From assembly GCA_943367755.1 (NCBI GenBank), contig CALRKB020000018.1:1-64000 (forward strand): 64,000 nt of DNA. The letters run 5' to 3'. Positions 43,466-53,265 of the stretch are shown piece after piece. Each line of letters starts with the position of its first letter. The first letter of the stretch is position 1. Both the position numbers and the translations under genes were made by a program. The notes beneath the pieces are model-generated. The model was given only the letters and a program-made list of their open reading frames with translations. It was not told the DNA's origin and ran no database searches. Origin of the DNA: PCC-6802 sp943367755. GTDB taxonomy: Bacteria > Cyanobacteriota > Cyanobacteriia > Pseudanabaenales > Pseudanabaenaceae.

Positions 43466-44197
43466 ATGACAAAAAATCATAACGACCCGGATTTAGAAAA
43501 TAATGTCCCCGAGCAAGGGCTTTTCTTAACTCCTTTTCAGCGAAAACTGCTCATTAAGAGTCTGCAAACAGATTTGTGTCCAGAGCATCAGCACCGGATT
43601 GAAATTATGATGTTGGCCGATCGCGGTCATACTCAGTCGCAAATTCGTAAAACTCTGGGATGCTCTCAGGAAACAGTCCGATATTGGGTAGCGATCGCCA
43701 AATCTGGGCAAGCGCATCTTTGGAGTGAATTCACGGTTGGACGACCTAAGTCGGCTAATGAGGAATATTGTCGGCGGTTACAAGAATTAGTTGGCCATAG
43801 CCCCCGTGATTATGGTTATGCGTTTCAGCGTTGGACAGCCATGTGGTTGAGCAAGCATCTGGCAAAAGAACTCGGCATTAGCATTAGCGATCGCCACATT
43901 AATCGTCTGTTGAAGTCGATGGGTCTTTCCACCCGCAAGGGAACTGAAACGAGCGAAGCAAATACTAGACTGCATGGGATTGCTGCCGATCGAGTCACGA
44001 TTCATGATTTGCCTAATACTGGTTCACCCCAACAAAGCGATCGCGAATCATTTTTTTATGCTTCAGATCTTGTGAATATGCCTAATCAAAGTGGAGGGGT
44101 GCCTCAGGTAATGGAGATAAGGGATTATCAGCCAATCAAGATCGACTGGAACCGTTTCAGTCCTAATGTTTCCATGCTCGCGTTTCTAGGTCAATAA
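43466..44197 (+). CDS. HTH protein related to IS630 transposase N-terminus
   Basis: About 243 residues from the ATG at 43466; the frame is also open to a GTG at 43454. Residues 45-155 contain MMLADRGHTQSQIRKTLGCS (HTH) and a second winged HTH with WLSKHLAKELGISIS and HINRLLKSMG, as in the N-terminus of IS630/Tc1 transposases. The catalytic DDE domain is missing; the rest is low-complexity. It is the first gene of the exporter operon and ends nine bases before the transporter. It is likely a domesticated DNA-binding protein regulating the locus, by inference. Confidence 0.8.
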   Translation: MTKNHNDPDLENNVPEQGLFLTPFQRKLLIKSLQTDLCPEHQHRIEIMMLADRGHTQSQIRKTLGCSQETVRYWVAIAKSGQAHLWSEFTVGRPKSANEEYCRRLQELVGHSPRDYGYAFQRWTAMWLSKHLAKELGISISDRHINRLLKSMGLSTRKGTETSEANTRLHGIAADRVTIHDLPNTGSPQQSDRESFFYASDLVNMPNQSGGVPQVMEIRDYQPIKIDWNRFSPNVSMLAFLGQ

Positions 44198-44206
44198 GAG
44201 AAAACT

Positions 44207-46984
44207 ATGAAACAGCCACTATTATCAGTTAACCAGCAGATCGCTATCTCACAAACTGTGGGCGCGGTGTTGGGAAACATTCTGAACGAGCAAGAGCTGA
44301 ATAGTTGCATCAATAAGATGCAGATTCTTGAGCCACCAGCAGGTAACCGATTTTGGCAACCACAAACTTCTCCCCCAGGGATTTATATAGTTCTGGCCGG
44401 TAAGGTGCGGATTCTAGATAGTAGCGATCGCCTGGTGATTTCTCTGGAAGCTGGAAAGTCTTTCGGGGAGATGAGCCTATTTCCCTCTGAACATTTCACC
44501 ACTTACTCAAGTCGATCCTCGCTAAATGCACAAGTCGGATTTATTGCTGATGAGGTGTTGCAAGCGCTGATTAATAAGAACTCTAAATTTAGAGAATACA
44601 TCCATCAGCAGGCAATTAAGCAAGATTTACTAATCAAGAATAATCAGGAAATAGAATCTAAACCAACTGTCCAACCACTTGTCAGTCAAAATAATATCCG
44701 TAGCACGAATCGTAATACTGATCGTAGTAATGGTCGCAATACCTCCAGTAATGGTGGCCGTAGCAAAGTCGGCAAAGTATATTTCCCTAGTCCTTCCGTA
44801 GTGGTTGGACATTGGTGGCAGCGCATGATCCGCCGCTATCCATTTTTCGCACAGCAGAGTACGGCTGACTGTGGTGCTGCTTGTTTGGCTATGATCGGCA
44901 GCTATTGGGGTACAAAACTGAGTATCAATCGCCTGCGCGATCTGGCTAATGTCGATCGCAATGGAGCTTCTCTACGGGGTCTAGCCGCCGCCGCAGAAAG
45001 TATTGGATTTTCCACCCGACCCGTAAAAACTGGACTGAGCAAGCTAGCGGAACAAACTCTACCCGCGATCGCCCACTGGGAAGGCAAGCATTATATTGTC
45101 GTTTATGAGATTACGCGCAAACAGGTGACGATTGGAGATCCGGCGATCGGGCAACGCACACTCAGTCACGCTGAGTTTAAAGCGGGATGGACGGGATACG
45201 TGCTGCTCCTTCAACCGACAGCTTTTCTCAAAGATACCCCAGAAGCCAGTCAACCTCTCTGGCAATTTCTCAATTTAGTCAGCCCTCACTGGTTAGTCTT
45301 ATTAGAAGTATTTATTGCCTCTCTCCTAATTCAAATTTTTGGCTTACTGACACCATTATTTACGCAGTTACTTCTGGATCGAGTAGTCGTACAACGCAGT
45401 CCTCTCACACTCACGGCCGTGGGGTTGGCTTTGCTAATATTCGGATTATTTCGCGTTGCTATGACTGGTTTGCGACAATATCTACTCGATCATACAGCGA
45501 ACAAGGTAGATTTAGCGCTGATTGTGGGATTTATCAAACATACTTTTCAGTTACCTTTAAGTTTCTTTGAATCTCGTTATGTCGGTGATATTATTTCACG
45601 AGTTCAGGAAAATCATAAGATTCAACGCTTCCTCACAGGTGAAGCACTATCAATATCCCTCGATCTACTTACCGTATTTGTTTACGTCGGATTGATGTTC
45701 TGGTATAGCTGGAAGATGGCGTTACTAGCGCTTGTAGTTGTGCCGCCTTTTATCCTGCTCGCCCTATTTGCTACTCCATTTCTGCAACGCGTTTCGCGCG
45801 AGATTTTTAATGCCTCTGCGACTGAGAATAGCTATCTAATTCAGTCTCTAACAGGTGTGCAGACAGTCAAAGCCATGGCGATCGAGCAGACAGTACGCTG
45901 GCGATGGGAAGAATTATTTAGAAATTCAATTAAAACTAACTTTTCCGGGCAAATAATTGGTAATACACTGCAAATTTTTAGCGCCACGATAGAGACAGTA
46001 GCTACGGCATTGTTGCTGTGGTTTGGAGCTTGGCAGGTGATTCAAAATGAACTCACAATCGGTCAACTCGTGGCTTTTAATATGCTGCTGGGGAACGTGA
46101 TCAATCCCTTCCGTCGCTTAACTGTACTCTGGAATCAGTTACAAGAAGTAGTAATTGCCGTTGAGCGCATAAATGATGTACTGGAAGCAGAAGCAGAGGA
46201 AGACCCTCAACAGCAAGCCCGACTGACATTACCAGAAATTCGCGGACATATTTGCTTTGAACATGTCACTTTCCGCTATCATCCCGAGAGTGATGTGAAT
46301 ACACTAGAGAATATTAACATCGACGTTAAGCCGGGACAGACCGTTGCTCTAGTCGGTCGCAGTGGCTCTGGGAAAACAACTCTTTCTCGCCTACTTTTAG
46401 GACTTTATCTACCCACTGAAGGTAAAATTCTAATCGATGGCTATGATATTGCCAACTTGAATTTGCGATCGCTGCGCCAGCAAATTGGTGTTGTCGATCA
46501 GGATACTTTCTTGTTTGGTGGTACTATTCGCGAAAATATCAGTATGGGTCACCCAGAAGCAACCCTAGAAGATTTGATCGAAGCATCTAGGCAAGCAGGG
46601 GCGCATGCATTCATCGAAGAATTACCCATGGGGTATGAGACACAAATTGGCGAAGGCGGAGGTATGCTATCCGGTGGCCAACGGCAACGTCTGGCGATCG
46701 CCCGTGCTCTATTAAATAATCCACCATTGCTAGTTTTAGATGAAGCAACCAGTCATCTGGATGCAGAATCGGAGCGGATTATCCAAAACAACCTCAGTAC
46801 AATTCTGCACAACCGTACAACTTTTGTGATTGCCCATCGTCTTTCTACTGTACGTAATGCGGACTTAATTTTAGTCCTGGATCGCGGTGTCATTGTTGAG
46901 AGTGGTACCCATGAGGTTTTGATGGCACAACGCGGTAAATACTTCTATCTCAACCAACAACAACTTGCTACAGCTAGTAATTAA
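44207..46984 (+). CDS. Peptidase-containing ABC exporter (C39) with cyclic-nucleotide-binding domain
   Basis: 925 residues. A Crp-like ligand domain (about 35-135; GKVRILDSSDR, GEMSLFPSE) is followed by a linker rich in Asn/Arg/Ser. The C39 protease (about 212-335) has catalytic C222 in QQSTADCGAACLAM, H295 in EGKHYIVVYE and D311 in IGDPAIG. Next come six membrane helices (about 355-640) and an ATPase with Walker A GRSGSGKTT near 717-725, signature LSGGQRQRLAIARAL and Walker B LLVLDEATSHLD. Such exporters cut after Gly-Gly leaders and export the core. The cyclic-nucleotide domain fused to a PCAT is a cyanobacterial arrangement, as in HetC-like proteins. Intact. Confidence 0.96.
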   Translation: MKQPLLSVNQQIAISQTVGAVLGNILNEQELNSCINKMQILEPPAGNRFWQPQTSPPGIYIVLAGKVRILDSSDRLVISLEAGKSFGEMSLFPSEHFTTYSSRSSLNAQVGFIADEVLQALINKNSKFREYIHQQAIKQDLLIKNNQEIESKPTVQPLVSQNNIRSTNRNTDRSNGRNTSSNGGRSKVGKVYFPSPSVVVGHWWQRMIRRYPFFAQQSTADCGAACLAMIGSYWGTKLSINRLRDLANVDRNGASLRGLAAAAESIGFSTRPVKTGLSKLAEQTLPAIAHWEGKHYIVVYEITRKQVTIGDPAIGQRTLSHAEFKAGWTGYVLLLQPTAFLKDTPEASQPLWQFLNLVSPHWLVLLEVFIASLLIQIFGLLTPLFTQLLLDRVVVQRSPLTLTAVGLALLIFGLFRVAMTGLRQYLLDHTANKVDLALIVGFIKHTFQLPLSFFESRYVGDIISRVQENHKIQRFLTGEALSISLDLLTVFVYVGLMFWYSWKMALLALVVVPPFILLALFATPFLQRVSREIFNASATENSYLIQSLTGVQTVKAMAIEQTVRWRWEELFRNSIKTNFSGQIIGNTLQIFSATIETVATALLLWFGAWQVIQNELTIGQLVAFNMLLGNVINPFRRLTVLWNQLQEVVIAVERINDVLEAEAEEDPQQQARLTLPEIRGHICFEHVTFRYHPESDVNTLENINIDVKPGQTVALVGRSGSGKTTLSRLLLGLYLPTEGKILIDGYDIANLNLRSLRQQIGVVDQDTFLFGGTIRENISMGHPEATLEDLIEASRQAGAHAFIEELPMGYETQIGEGGGMLSGGQRQRLAIARALLNNPPLLVLDEATSHLDAESERIIQNNLSTILHNRTTFVIAHRLSTVRNADLILVLDRGVIVESGTHEVLMAQRGKYFYLNQQQLATASN

Positions 46985-46997
46985 TCCATGACTCACC

Positions 46998-48452
46998 ATG
47001 ACTAATTCATCAAATTTAACGGAAAAAATTGCTCGAAGCAACGGCCACTTAACTCGTCATTCCTTGCCTATAGAAATGCCTGAGAGTGATGATTTATCAG
47101 CAAGAGATAGAACCTCTAAATCTTCCCAATCCCCTCATTCCACTACATCTCCTCTCTCCTCCAAACCTTCTAGCGATGATTGGTCTTCTTTAACCCAAGA
47201 CGCGATCGATGCAATGCCAAGGGTATGGACGAGAGGCATACTCTATCTCTTAGTTGTTTTTGCCGCAATTGTTTTACCGTGGGCGATGTTCTCTCAAGTC
47301 GATCAGACTGGAGTTGCTAGAGGTAGATTAGAACCAAAAGGTAAGACATTTAAGTTAGATTCCCCTGTTGCAGGGAAGGTGATAGCGATTGATGTTAAGG
47401 AAGGTAGCACGGTCAAAGCTGGCCAACCTCTGCTCAATTTAGAATCGGATCTAGTGCGAACCGAACTGCAACAATCTGAAGCCAAGTTGGAAGGTCAATT
47501 AAATCGGATTGCGCAGTTAGAGAAAGTTAAGAATCAATTAAGTATAGCTTCGCGCACGCAGCTACTTTTAAGTCAAGCGCAGATATCGGAACAGCTAGCC
47601 CAAACTAATCAAGTGGAAACGCGGCTTAGTGCAAACCAACGAGCTTATAGACTAGCAGAAGAGAGGCTCAATCAGGATCTTGGTGAAGTGGAGCGCTACC
47701 GCCGCTTAGCACAGGAAGGCATCGTACCAGAGGTGAAATTAGTTGAGATCGAGCGGATTGCCAGTGAGAGTCGACGGCAATTAGAGCAAGCCCAAGCCGA
47801 TATCCAACAGACTCAGACTGAGTTAAAGAAACAGGCAAGTAGTGGCGATCGCGTCACACGCACTGGTGAGCTAGCTGTAGTTGAGAGTAAAAAGCAAGCT
47901 GAGGAGCTACAGACTCAAGTTTCCGATCTGCAATCGGAGATGGCGCAAACTCGAAAAGCGATCGCATCTCTCCGCTGGCAGTTACAGCAACGCATCATTC
48001 GCGCACCAGTAGCAGGCACGATCTTTCAATTGCCGATTCAGAAAGCGGGGGCGGTAGTCCAGCCCGGTCAAAACCTTGTGCAAATTGCCCCCAGCGATGT
48101 GCCCATGGTGATTAAAGCAGAAATGCCAATCTCTGAGAGTGGTTTTTTGCGAGTTGGCATGACCGTCCAACTTAAATTTGATGCCTATCCTTTCCAAGAC
48201 TATGGCGTAGTGCCGGGGCGGGTTAACTGGGTTTCCCCGGACTCCAAAACTACCCAGGTTGGGCAGTCGCAAGTAGAAACCTTTGAGCTTGAGATTATCC
48301 CGGAGCGCACTTACATTCAGGCTCAAAATAAACGCATAACTCTCACTCCTGGACAAACAGCAACGGCCGAGGTAGTTGTGCGCCAGCGCCGCATCATCGA
48401 TCTGATCCTCGATCCGTTTAAACAGCTCCAAAGCGATGGACTTAAACTTTAG
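46998..48452 (+). CDS. HlyD-family periplasmic adaptor
   Basis: 484 residues. A Ser-rich cytoplasmic N-terminus (about 1-75), one membrane helix (about 78-98; GILYLLVVFAAIVLPWAM), a biotinyl-lipoyl half (PVAGKVIAIDVKEGSTV), a long coiled-coil hairpin (about 150-310), then the second lipoyl half (RAPVAGTIFQLP) and beta domain. It joins the C39 exporter to an outer-membrane channel; no TolC gene is in the window. It starts 14 bases after the transporter stop, so the genes form one operon. Confidence 0.94.
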   Translation: MTNSSNLTEKIARSNGHLTRHSLPIEMPESDDLSARDRTSKSSQSPHSTTSPLSSKPSSDDWSSLTQDAIDAMPRVWTRGILYLLVVFAAIVLPWAMFSQVDQTGVARGRLEPKGKTFKLDSPVAGKVIAIDVKEGSTVKAGQPLLNLESDLVRTELQQSEAKLEGQLNRIAQLEKVKNQLSIASRTQLLLSQAQISEQLAQTNQVETRLSANQRAYRLAEERLNQDLGEVERYRRLAQEGIVPEVKLVEIERIASESRRQLEQAQADIQQTQTELKKQASSGDRVTRTGELAVVESKKQAEELQTQVSDLQSEMAQTRKAIASLRWQLQQRIIRAPVAGTIFQLPIQKAGAVVQPGQNLVQIAPSDVPMVIKAEMPISESGFLRVGMTVQLKFDAYPFQDYGVVPGRVNWVSPDSKTTQVGQSQVETFELEIIPERTYIQAQNKRITLTPGQTATAEVVVRQRRIIDLILDPFKQLQSDGLKL

Positions 48453-48481
48453 CATTCTGTCAAAATCAAGGAATACATAAT

Positions 48482-49216
48482 ATGCCACCTACTTCATTAA
48501 CTCCCGTCATATCCCCAGAGGATATCTTTCAACACATCAAACTCTCTTGTCAGCTTCCATCTATAATTGAAGCGATCGCCACACGCAAAGTGATTCTTAG
48601 TGCTGCTGCCGAAGCAGGCATTCAAGTAGAAGTAACTGAACTACAACAGGCAGCAGATGCTTTTCGACTGGAGAATCGCCTGCAACGTAGTGAGGATGCC
48701 TGGCAGTGGATGCAGATACATGGTTTGTCTCTCGATGAATTCGAAGAAATGCTGAGTGCAAATGTACTTGCGGCAAAGCTAGCTAGCCATCTGTTTGCCG
48801 ATCGGGTTGAGCCTTTATTTGTGGAACGCCAGCTTGATTATGCTCAAGTAATTATGTACGAGATTATTTTAGAAGACGAAGATCTGGCCATGGAACTGTT
48901 CTATGCGATCGAGGAAGGCGAACTGAATTTTTTTCAAGTTGGGCACGAATATATTCAAGATCGAGAATTACGACGTACGTCGGGCTACCGCAAACCACTG
49001 CGGCGCAGCGATCTCAAACCGGAAATTTCTGCCGCTGTGTTTGCCGCTAAACCTCCCCAACTGCTCAAACCAATTGTGACATCCCATGGAGCGCATCTGA
49101 TTTTAGTAGAGGAGACGATCGCACCTCAGCTCGACCAGGTTTTAACTAGGCAAATTCTGTCTGAGCTATTTGCCGGATGGCTTAAGCAACAGCTAAAATA
49201 TAGCCTTACACATTAG
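48482..49216 (+). CDS. PpiC-type peptidyl-prolyl isomerase
   Basis: 244 residues, no signal peptide. An N-terminal SurA-like helical region (about 1-110) and a parvulin-like part (RRTSGYRKPLRRSDLKPEIS, then KPIVTSHGAHLILVEE). Genes like this accompany C39 exporters in cyanobacteria. It follows hlyD by 29 bases. It may hold precursors unfolded or fold Pro-rich cores; several cores here are Pro-rich. Without a signal, it should act in the cytoplasm. Confidence 0.83.
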   Translation: MPPTSLTPVISPEDIFQHIKLSCQLPSIIEAIATRKVILSAAAEAGIQVEVTELQQAADAFRLENRLQRSEDAWQWMQIHGLSLDEFEEMLSANVLAAKLASHLFADRVEPLFVERQLDYAQVIMYEIILEDEDLAMELFYAIEEGELNFFQVGHEYIQDRELRRTSGYRKPLRRSDLKPEISAAVFAAKPPQLLKPIVTSHGAHLILVEETIAPQLDQVLTRQILSELFAGWLKQQLKYSLTH

Positions 49217-49256
49217 ACCAGCTTATCTATTTTCGCCTAACCTGGGGATCGCAACT

Positions 49257-50579
49257 ATGGCAATGACACTCACCGAGAAAATTTTGGCAAAAGCGGCAGG
49301 GCGCTCCAGCATTAGCCCTGGTGAAAATGTTTGGGTGAATGCCGACCTGCTGATGACCCATGATGTCTGCGGTCCTGGCACGATTGGGGTATTCAAGAAG
49401 GAATTTGGCGCTGATGCCAAGGTTTGGGATCGCGACAGAATTGTGCTGATCCCCGATCACTACATTTTCACTCAAGATGCCCGCGCTAATCGCAACGTCG
49501 ATATTTTGCGGGACTTTGCTAAAGAGCAGGGGATCAAATACTTCTACGACATTACTGACCTATCTAATTTTAAGGCCAACCCTGACTACAAGGGAGTTTG
49601 TCATGTTGCCCTCGCACAAGAAGGTCACACCCGTCCCGGTGAAGTCCTGTTTGGCACCGACTCCCACACCTGCAATGCTGGTGCATTCGGTGAGTTTGCC
49701 ACAGGGATTGGGAATACCGATGCAGCATTTGTGATGGGTACGGGTAAGCTGCTGCTCAAAGTACCTGCCTCGATGCGGTTTGTCTTTGATGGCGAAATGC
49801 CACCCTATTTACTAGCTAAAGACTTGATTTTGCATGTGATTGGAGACATTGGTGTCAGTGGTGCCAACTATCGAGCCTTACAGATCGAGGGCGACACGAT
49901 CGCGCGCATGACGATGGAGGAGCGCATGACTCTTTGTAATATGGCGATCGAAGCTGGCGGCAAGAACGGCGTAATTGCTCCCGACCAAACCACGTTTGAC
50001 TACGTGCAGGCTCGGACAGATAAGCCCTTTGAATCTCTATATGCTGATGCCGATGCCCAGTACTACTACTACAAGCACTATGATGTTTCGACCCTAGAGC
50101 CAGTTGTGGCAAAGCCTCATTCCCCTGATAATCGTGCACCAGTCAGCGAGTGCAAAGATGTCAAGATCGATCGCGTTTATATTGGCTCTTGCACAGGTGG
50201 TAAAATTACTGACTTCATGAATGCCGCGAAACTACTGAAAGGACAACAGGTAAAGGTGCCCACCTACCTCGTACCTGCAACCCAAAGAGTGTATGAAGAT
50301 CTGTTCGCACAAAAGATTGATGGCATCACCTTGTCTGAGATTTTCTTGCAAGCGGGTTGTATCGAACCTGCGGCACCCTCCTGTGCAGCTTGTCTTGGTG
50401 GCCCTCAAGATACATTTGGCCGCCTAAATGAGCCAGAGGTATGTGTTTCTACCACCAATCGCAATTTCCCAGGTCGCATGGGTAATAAGCAAGCGCAAAT
50501 TTATTTGGCCTCGCCCTACACGGCGGCAGCTTCAGCCCTCACAGGTTACGTCACCGATCCCCGCGAATTTATGGCTTAG
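49257..50579 (+). CDS. leuC: 3-isopropylmalate dehydratase large subunit / aconitase-family
   Basis: 440 residues. 4Fe-4S ligands lie in GSCTGGKITD and CAACLGGP; LFGTDSHTCNAGAFGEFATG is the aconitase-superfamily block. Length and sequence match the shorter archaeal-type LeuC/homoaconitase branch found in cyanobacteria, which isomerises isopropylmalate in leucine synthesis. It is 40 bases after the peptidyl-prolyl isomerase and may share transcription, but its function is housekeeping. Confidence 0.93.
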   Translation: MAMTLTEKILAKAAGRSSISPGENVWVNADLLMTHDVCGPGTIGVFKKEFGADAKVWDRDRIVLIPDHYIFTQDARANRNVDILRDFAKEQGIKYFYDITDLSNFKANPDYKGVCHVALAQEGHTRPGEVLFGTDSHTCNAGAFGEFATGIGNTDAAFVMGTGKLLLKVPASMRFVFDGEMPPYLLAKDLILHVIGDIGVSGANYRALQIEGDTIARMTMEERMTLCNMAIEAGGKNGVIAPDQTTFDYVQARTDKPFESLYADADAQYYYYKHYDVSTLEPVVAKPHSPDNRAPVSECKDVKIDRVYIGSCTGGKITDFMNAAKLLKGQQVKVPTYLVPATQRVYEDLFAQKIDGITLSEIFLQAGCIEPAAPSCAACLGGPQDTFGRLNEPEVCVSTTNRNFPGRMGNKQAQIYLASPYTAAASALTGYVTDPREFMA

Positions 50580-50600
50580 ATCGTCCCCAGAGGATGAAGT

Positions 50601-50619
50601 GGAGGGGTTTTACCCCTCC
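50601..50619 (+). terminator. Terminator hairpin after leuC
   Basis: GGAGGGGT and ACCCCTCC form a perfect 8-bp stem with a three-base loop 22 bases after the leuC stop; no T-run follows. Confidence 0.6.
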
Positions 50620-50673
50620 GTAGGGACAATGCCCTTTCATTCCCAATTAAAATTTGTCCTGAAGATCTAAACT

Positions 50674-51312
50674 TTAGCTGCGATCTACCAGCCCAGTCTG
50701 TAGTGTTTTGAGAACTACGGACATATCATTACTCAAAATTGCATTGACATCGAGCCACAAACCCGCAAACTCTTGACTACGGATAATTCCATCTGTATCA
50801 GTGTTTAGGTTCTTATATTTGCCATTTTCCAAAATAAACCAGTCGATTTGTTGCTCTAAAGTGCGCCAGACAATATATTCTTTTACACCATTGCGTTCGT
50901 AGGCAAGTTTCTTACTGTGCAAATCATAGGAAACAGTACTAGCAGCAATTTCGGCAATTAGCTCTGGCGCACCTGTAATGTAGCCATCGGCATCGATTTG
51001 GGCATTGCCTCCCAAACGGAATAACACGGCATCGGGTTGCGGTTCGTTCTCATTATCAAGACGAACTGTTGGCTCGATTCCAACTTCTAGTCCTGCAACC
51101 ATTGATTGATAGGTAACTAACCAGCCAATGATTTGACTATGAGGTTTACCATAAGAGGTAAAACGTAAGGGAGATGCCACGTATACGATTCCCTCAACTA
51201 GTTCTGCTTTTTTGATGTTTGATGCGGAATAGCGACGTTCAAATTCGTCTCGATTTAGGCGATCTCCGTTTTCAAGAATGGTTAGTGGTGATAGGGAGCT
51301 TGCAATAACCAT
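50674..51312 (-). CDS. Uma2-family (DUF820) putative endonuclease
   Basis: 212 residues. The core motif ELVEGIVYVASPLRF is followed by PQPDAVLFRLGG, ELIAEIAASTVSYDLHSK and AYERNGVKEYIVW, the PD-(D/E)xK-like pattern of Uma2 proteins. It follows gyrB by 12 bases in the same direction, though a shared role is unlikely. Function unknown. Confidence 0.87.
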   Translation of the reverse strand: MVIASSLSPLTILENGDRLNRDEFERRYSASNIKKAELVEGIVYVASPLRFTSYGKPHSQIIGWLVTYQSMVAGLEVGIEPTVRLDNENEPQPDAVLFRLGGNAQIDADGYITGAPELIAEIAASTVSYDLHSKKLAYERNGVKEYIVWRTLEQQIDWFILENGKYKNLNTDTDGIIRSQEFAGLWLDVNAILSNDMSVVLKTLQTGLVDRS

Positions 51313-51324
51313 AGTTCAATCACC

Positions 51325-53265
51325 TTAGATATCTAGATCGGAGAGATCGAGTTTTGAGCCGTAGGTTTCGATGAATTCACGGCGAGGGGCAACGCGATCG
51401 CCCATCAAAATCGTAAATATGCGATCGGCTTCAGCGGCATCTTCAATTGTAATTTGTTTGAGCGTGCGCGTGGCTGGATTCATCGTAGTATCCCAAAGTT
51501 GCTGCGGCATCATTTCACCCAGACCTTTAAACCGCTGGATATTATAGTTGGCATTAGCGGGGAAAGTGGCAATATGAGCATCCTTATCGCGATCGCTATA
51601 GCAATATTGAGCGTTTTTACCGCGTTCCACTTTATAGAGGGGAGGGCAACCGATATAGATGTAACCTTGATCGACGAGTTCGCGCTGATAGCGATAAAAG
51701 AAAGTTAATAGGAGCGTGCGAATGTGCGCTCCATCAACGTCAGCATCAGCTAGTAGAATAATCTTGTGATATCGCAGTTGAGCGACGTTAAACTCTTCGC
51801 CTTTAATCCCCATACCCAAGCCAGTAATCAAAGCTTGAATTTCGTTATTCTTATAGATTTTACTTTCTTCCGCTTTCTCAATATTCAGCACTTTACCGCG
51901 TAAAGGGAGGATGGCTTGGAAGTGGCGATCGCGACCTTGCTTTGCCGAACCACCCGCTGAATCCCCTTCCACGATGAATATTTCGGATTCGCGCGGGTCG
52001 CGAGAGCTACAATCAGCAAGCTTTCCAGGTAGTGTAGAAGATTCCAATGCGGATTTCCGACGCACTAATTCTCGCGCCCGTCTTGCAGCTTCGGCAGCAT
52101 TAAAAGCCTGGATCGCTTTATCCAAAATCGCAACAGCGACAGTGGGATGAAATTCTAGATATTCATTCAGCACTTCACCAACGAAGGAATCAACGATGCC
52201 GCGTACTTCTGTATTACCTAGCTTTGTTTTTGTTTGACCTTCAAACTCAGGATTAGGCACCTTGACGGAGATTACTGCGGTCAAACCCTCACGCACGTTT
52301 TCCCCAGCTAAATTAGATTCGCCTTCCTTCAGTTTTTTGAGCTTACGTGCCGTCGAGTTAAGCGTTCTAGTTAGAACTGCTTTCAGACCTTCTAGATGTG
52401 TGCCGCCATCAATCGTGCGGATGTTATTGGCGAAGCCCAGGATATTGTCATTGTAGGCATCAGCACACCACTGGAACGCCACTTCTACCTGGACGCTGTC
52501 CCTCTCCCCTTCGACGTAAATGATGTCTGGATGAATTGGTTCCTTTTCACGGGTCATATAGGCGACATATTCACGAATGCCACCATCGTAGTGATAGATC
52601 TCTGTGTGGATTTCTTCACCACGGCGATCGCTAAACTGAATTTTGACGCCAGCATTGAGATACGCCAGTTCCTTTAACCTACCTGAGAGAGTCGTAAAGT
52701 CAAAGGCGGTTTCGGTCTGAAAAATTTGCGAATCCGGCTTAAAACTGACCTGAGTACCGCGAGCGGATGGGTCATCAGCATTACTGACCTCTAGACCTCC
52801 TATGGGCACGCCGCGCTCATAGCGTTGCTGATGTACCTTACTCTGCCGCCATACTTTAACTTCAACCCATTCTGATAAGGCATTGACCACAGAAATCCCG
52901 ACGCCATGCAAGCCTCCAGACACCTTGTAACCACTTTCCCCGCCGAATTTTCCTCCGGCCCCAAGTACTGTCATTACAGTTTCTAGGGCAGATTTGCCGG
53001 TTTTAGAGTGCACATCCGTGGGAATGCCACGCCCGTTATCCCTAACCGTGACTGAGTCATCGGGTAAAAGTTCAACGCTAATTAAGTCGCAGTGTCCTCC
53101 TAAAGCTTCGTCAACACTGTTATCAACGACTTCAAACACGAGGTGATGTAAGCCCTTAGGCCCTGTAGAGCCAATGTACATACCCGGACGCTTGCGAACA
53201 TGCTCTATGCCTTCTAGTACTTGAATTTGATCGGCATTATAAGTCTCGGTCATCATTTCAGGCAT
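51325..53265 (-). CDS. gyrB: DNA gyrase subunit B
   Basis: 646 residues, usual GyrB length. GHKL ATPase (VLEGIEHVRKRPGMYIGST, DNGRGIPTD, GLHGVG), transducer domain, TOPRIM with EGDSAGGSAKQGRDR and DADVDGAHIRTLLL, C-terminal PLYKVERG and RFKGLGEMMPQQLW. With GyrA it introduces negative supercoils. In-frame Met codons at residues 4 and 5 are alternative starts. Confidence 0.97.
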   Translation of the reverse strand: MPEMMTETYNADQIQVLEGIEHVRKRPGMYIGSTGPKGLHHLVFEVVDNSVDEALGGHCDLISVELLPDDSVTVRDNGRGIPTDVHSKTGKSALETVMTVLGAGGKFGGESGYKVSGGLHGVGISVVNALSEWVEVKVWRQSKVHQQRYERGVPIGGLEVSNADDPSARGTQVSFKPDSQIFQTETAFDFTTLSGRLKELAYLNAGVKIQFSDRRGEEIHTEIYHYDGGIREYVAYMTREKEPIHPDIIYVEGERDSVQVEVAFQWCADAYNDNILGFANNIRTIDGGTHLEGLKAVLTRTLNSTARKLKKLKEGESNLAGENVREGLTAVISVKVPNPEFEGQTKTKLGNTEVRGIVDSFVGEVLNEYLEFHPTVAVAILDKAIQAFNAAEAARRARELVRRKSALESSTLPGKLADCSSRDPRESEIFIVEGDSAGGSAKQGRDRHFQAILPLRGKVLNIEKAEESKIYKNNEIQALITGLGMGIKGEEFNVAQLRYHKIILLADADVDGAHIRTLLLTFFYRYQRELVDQGYIYIGCPPLYKVERGKNAQYCYSDRDKDAHIATFPANANYNIQRFKGLGEMMPQQLWDTTMNPATRTLKQITIEDAAEADRIFTILMGDRVAPRREFIETYGSKLDLSDLDI

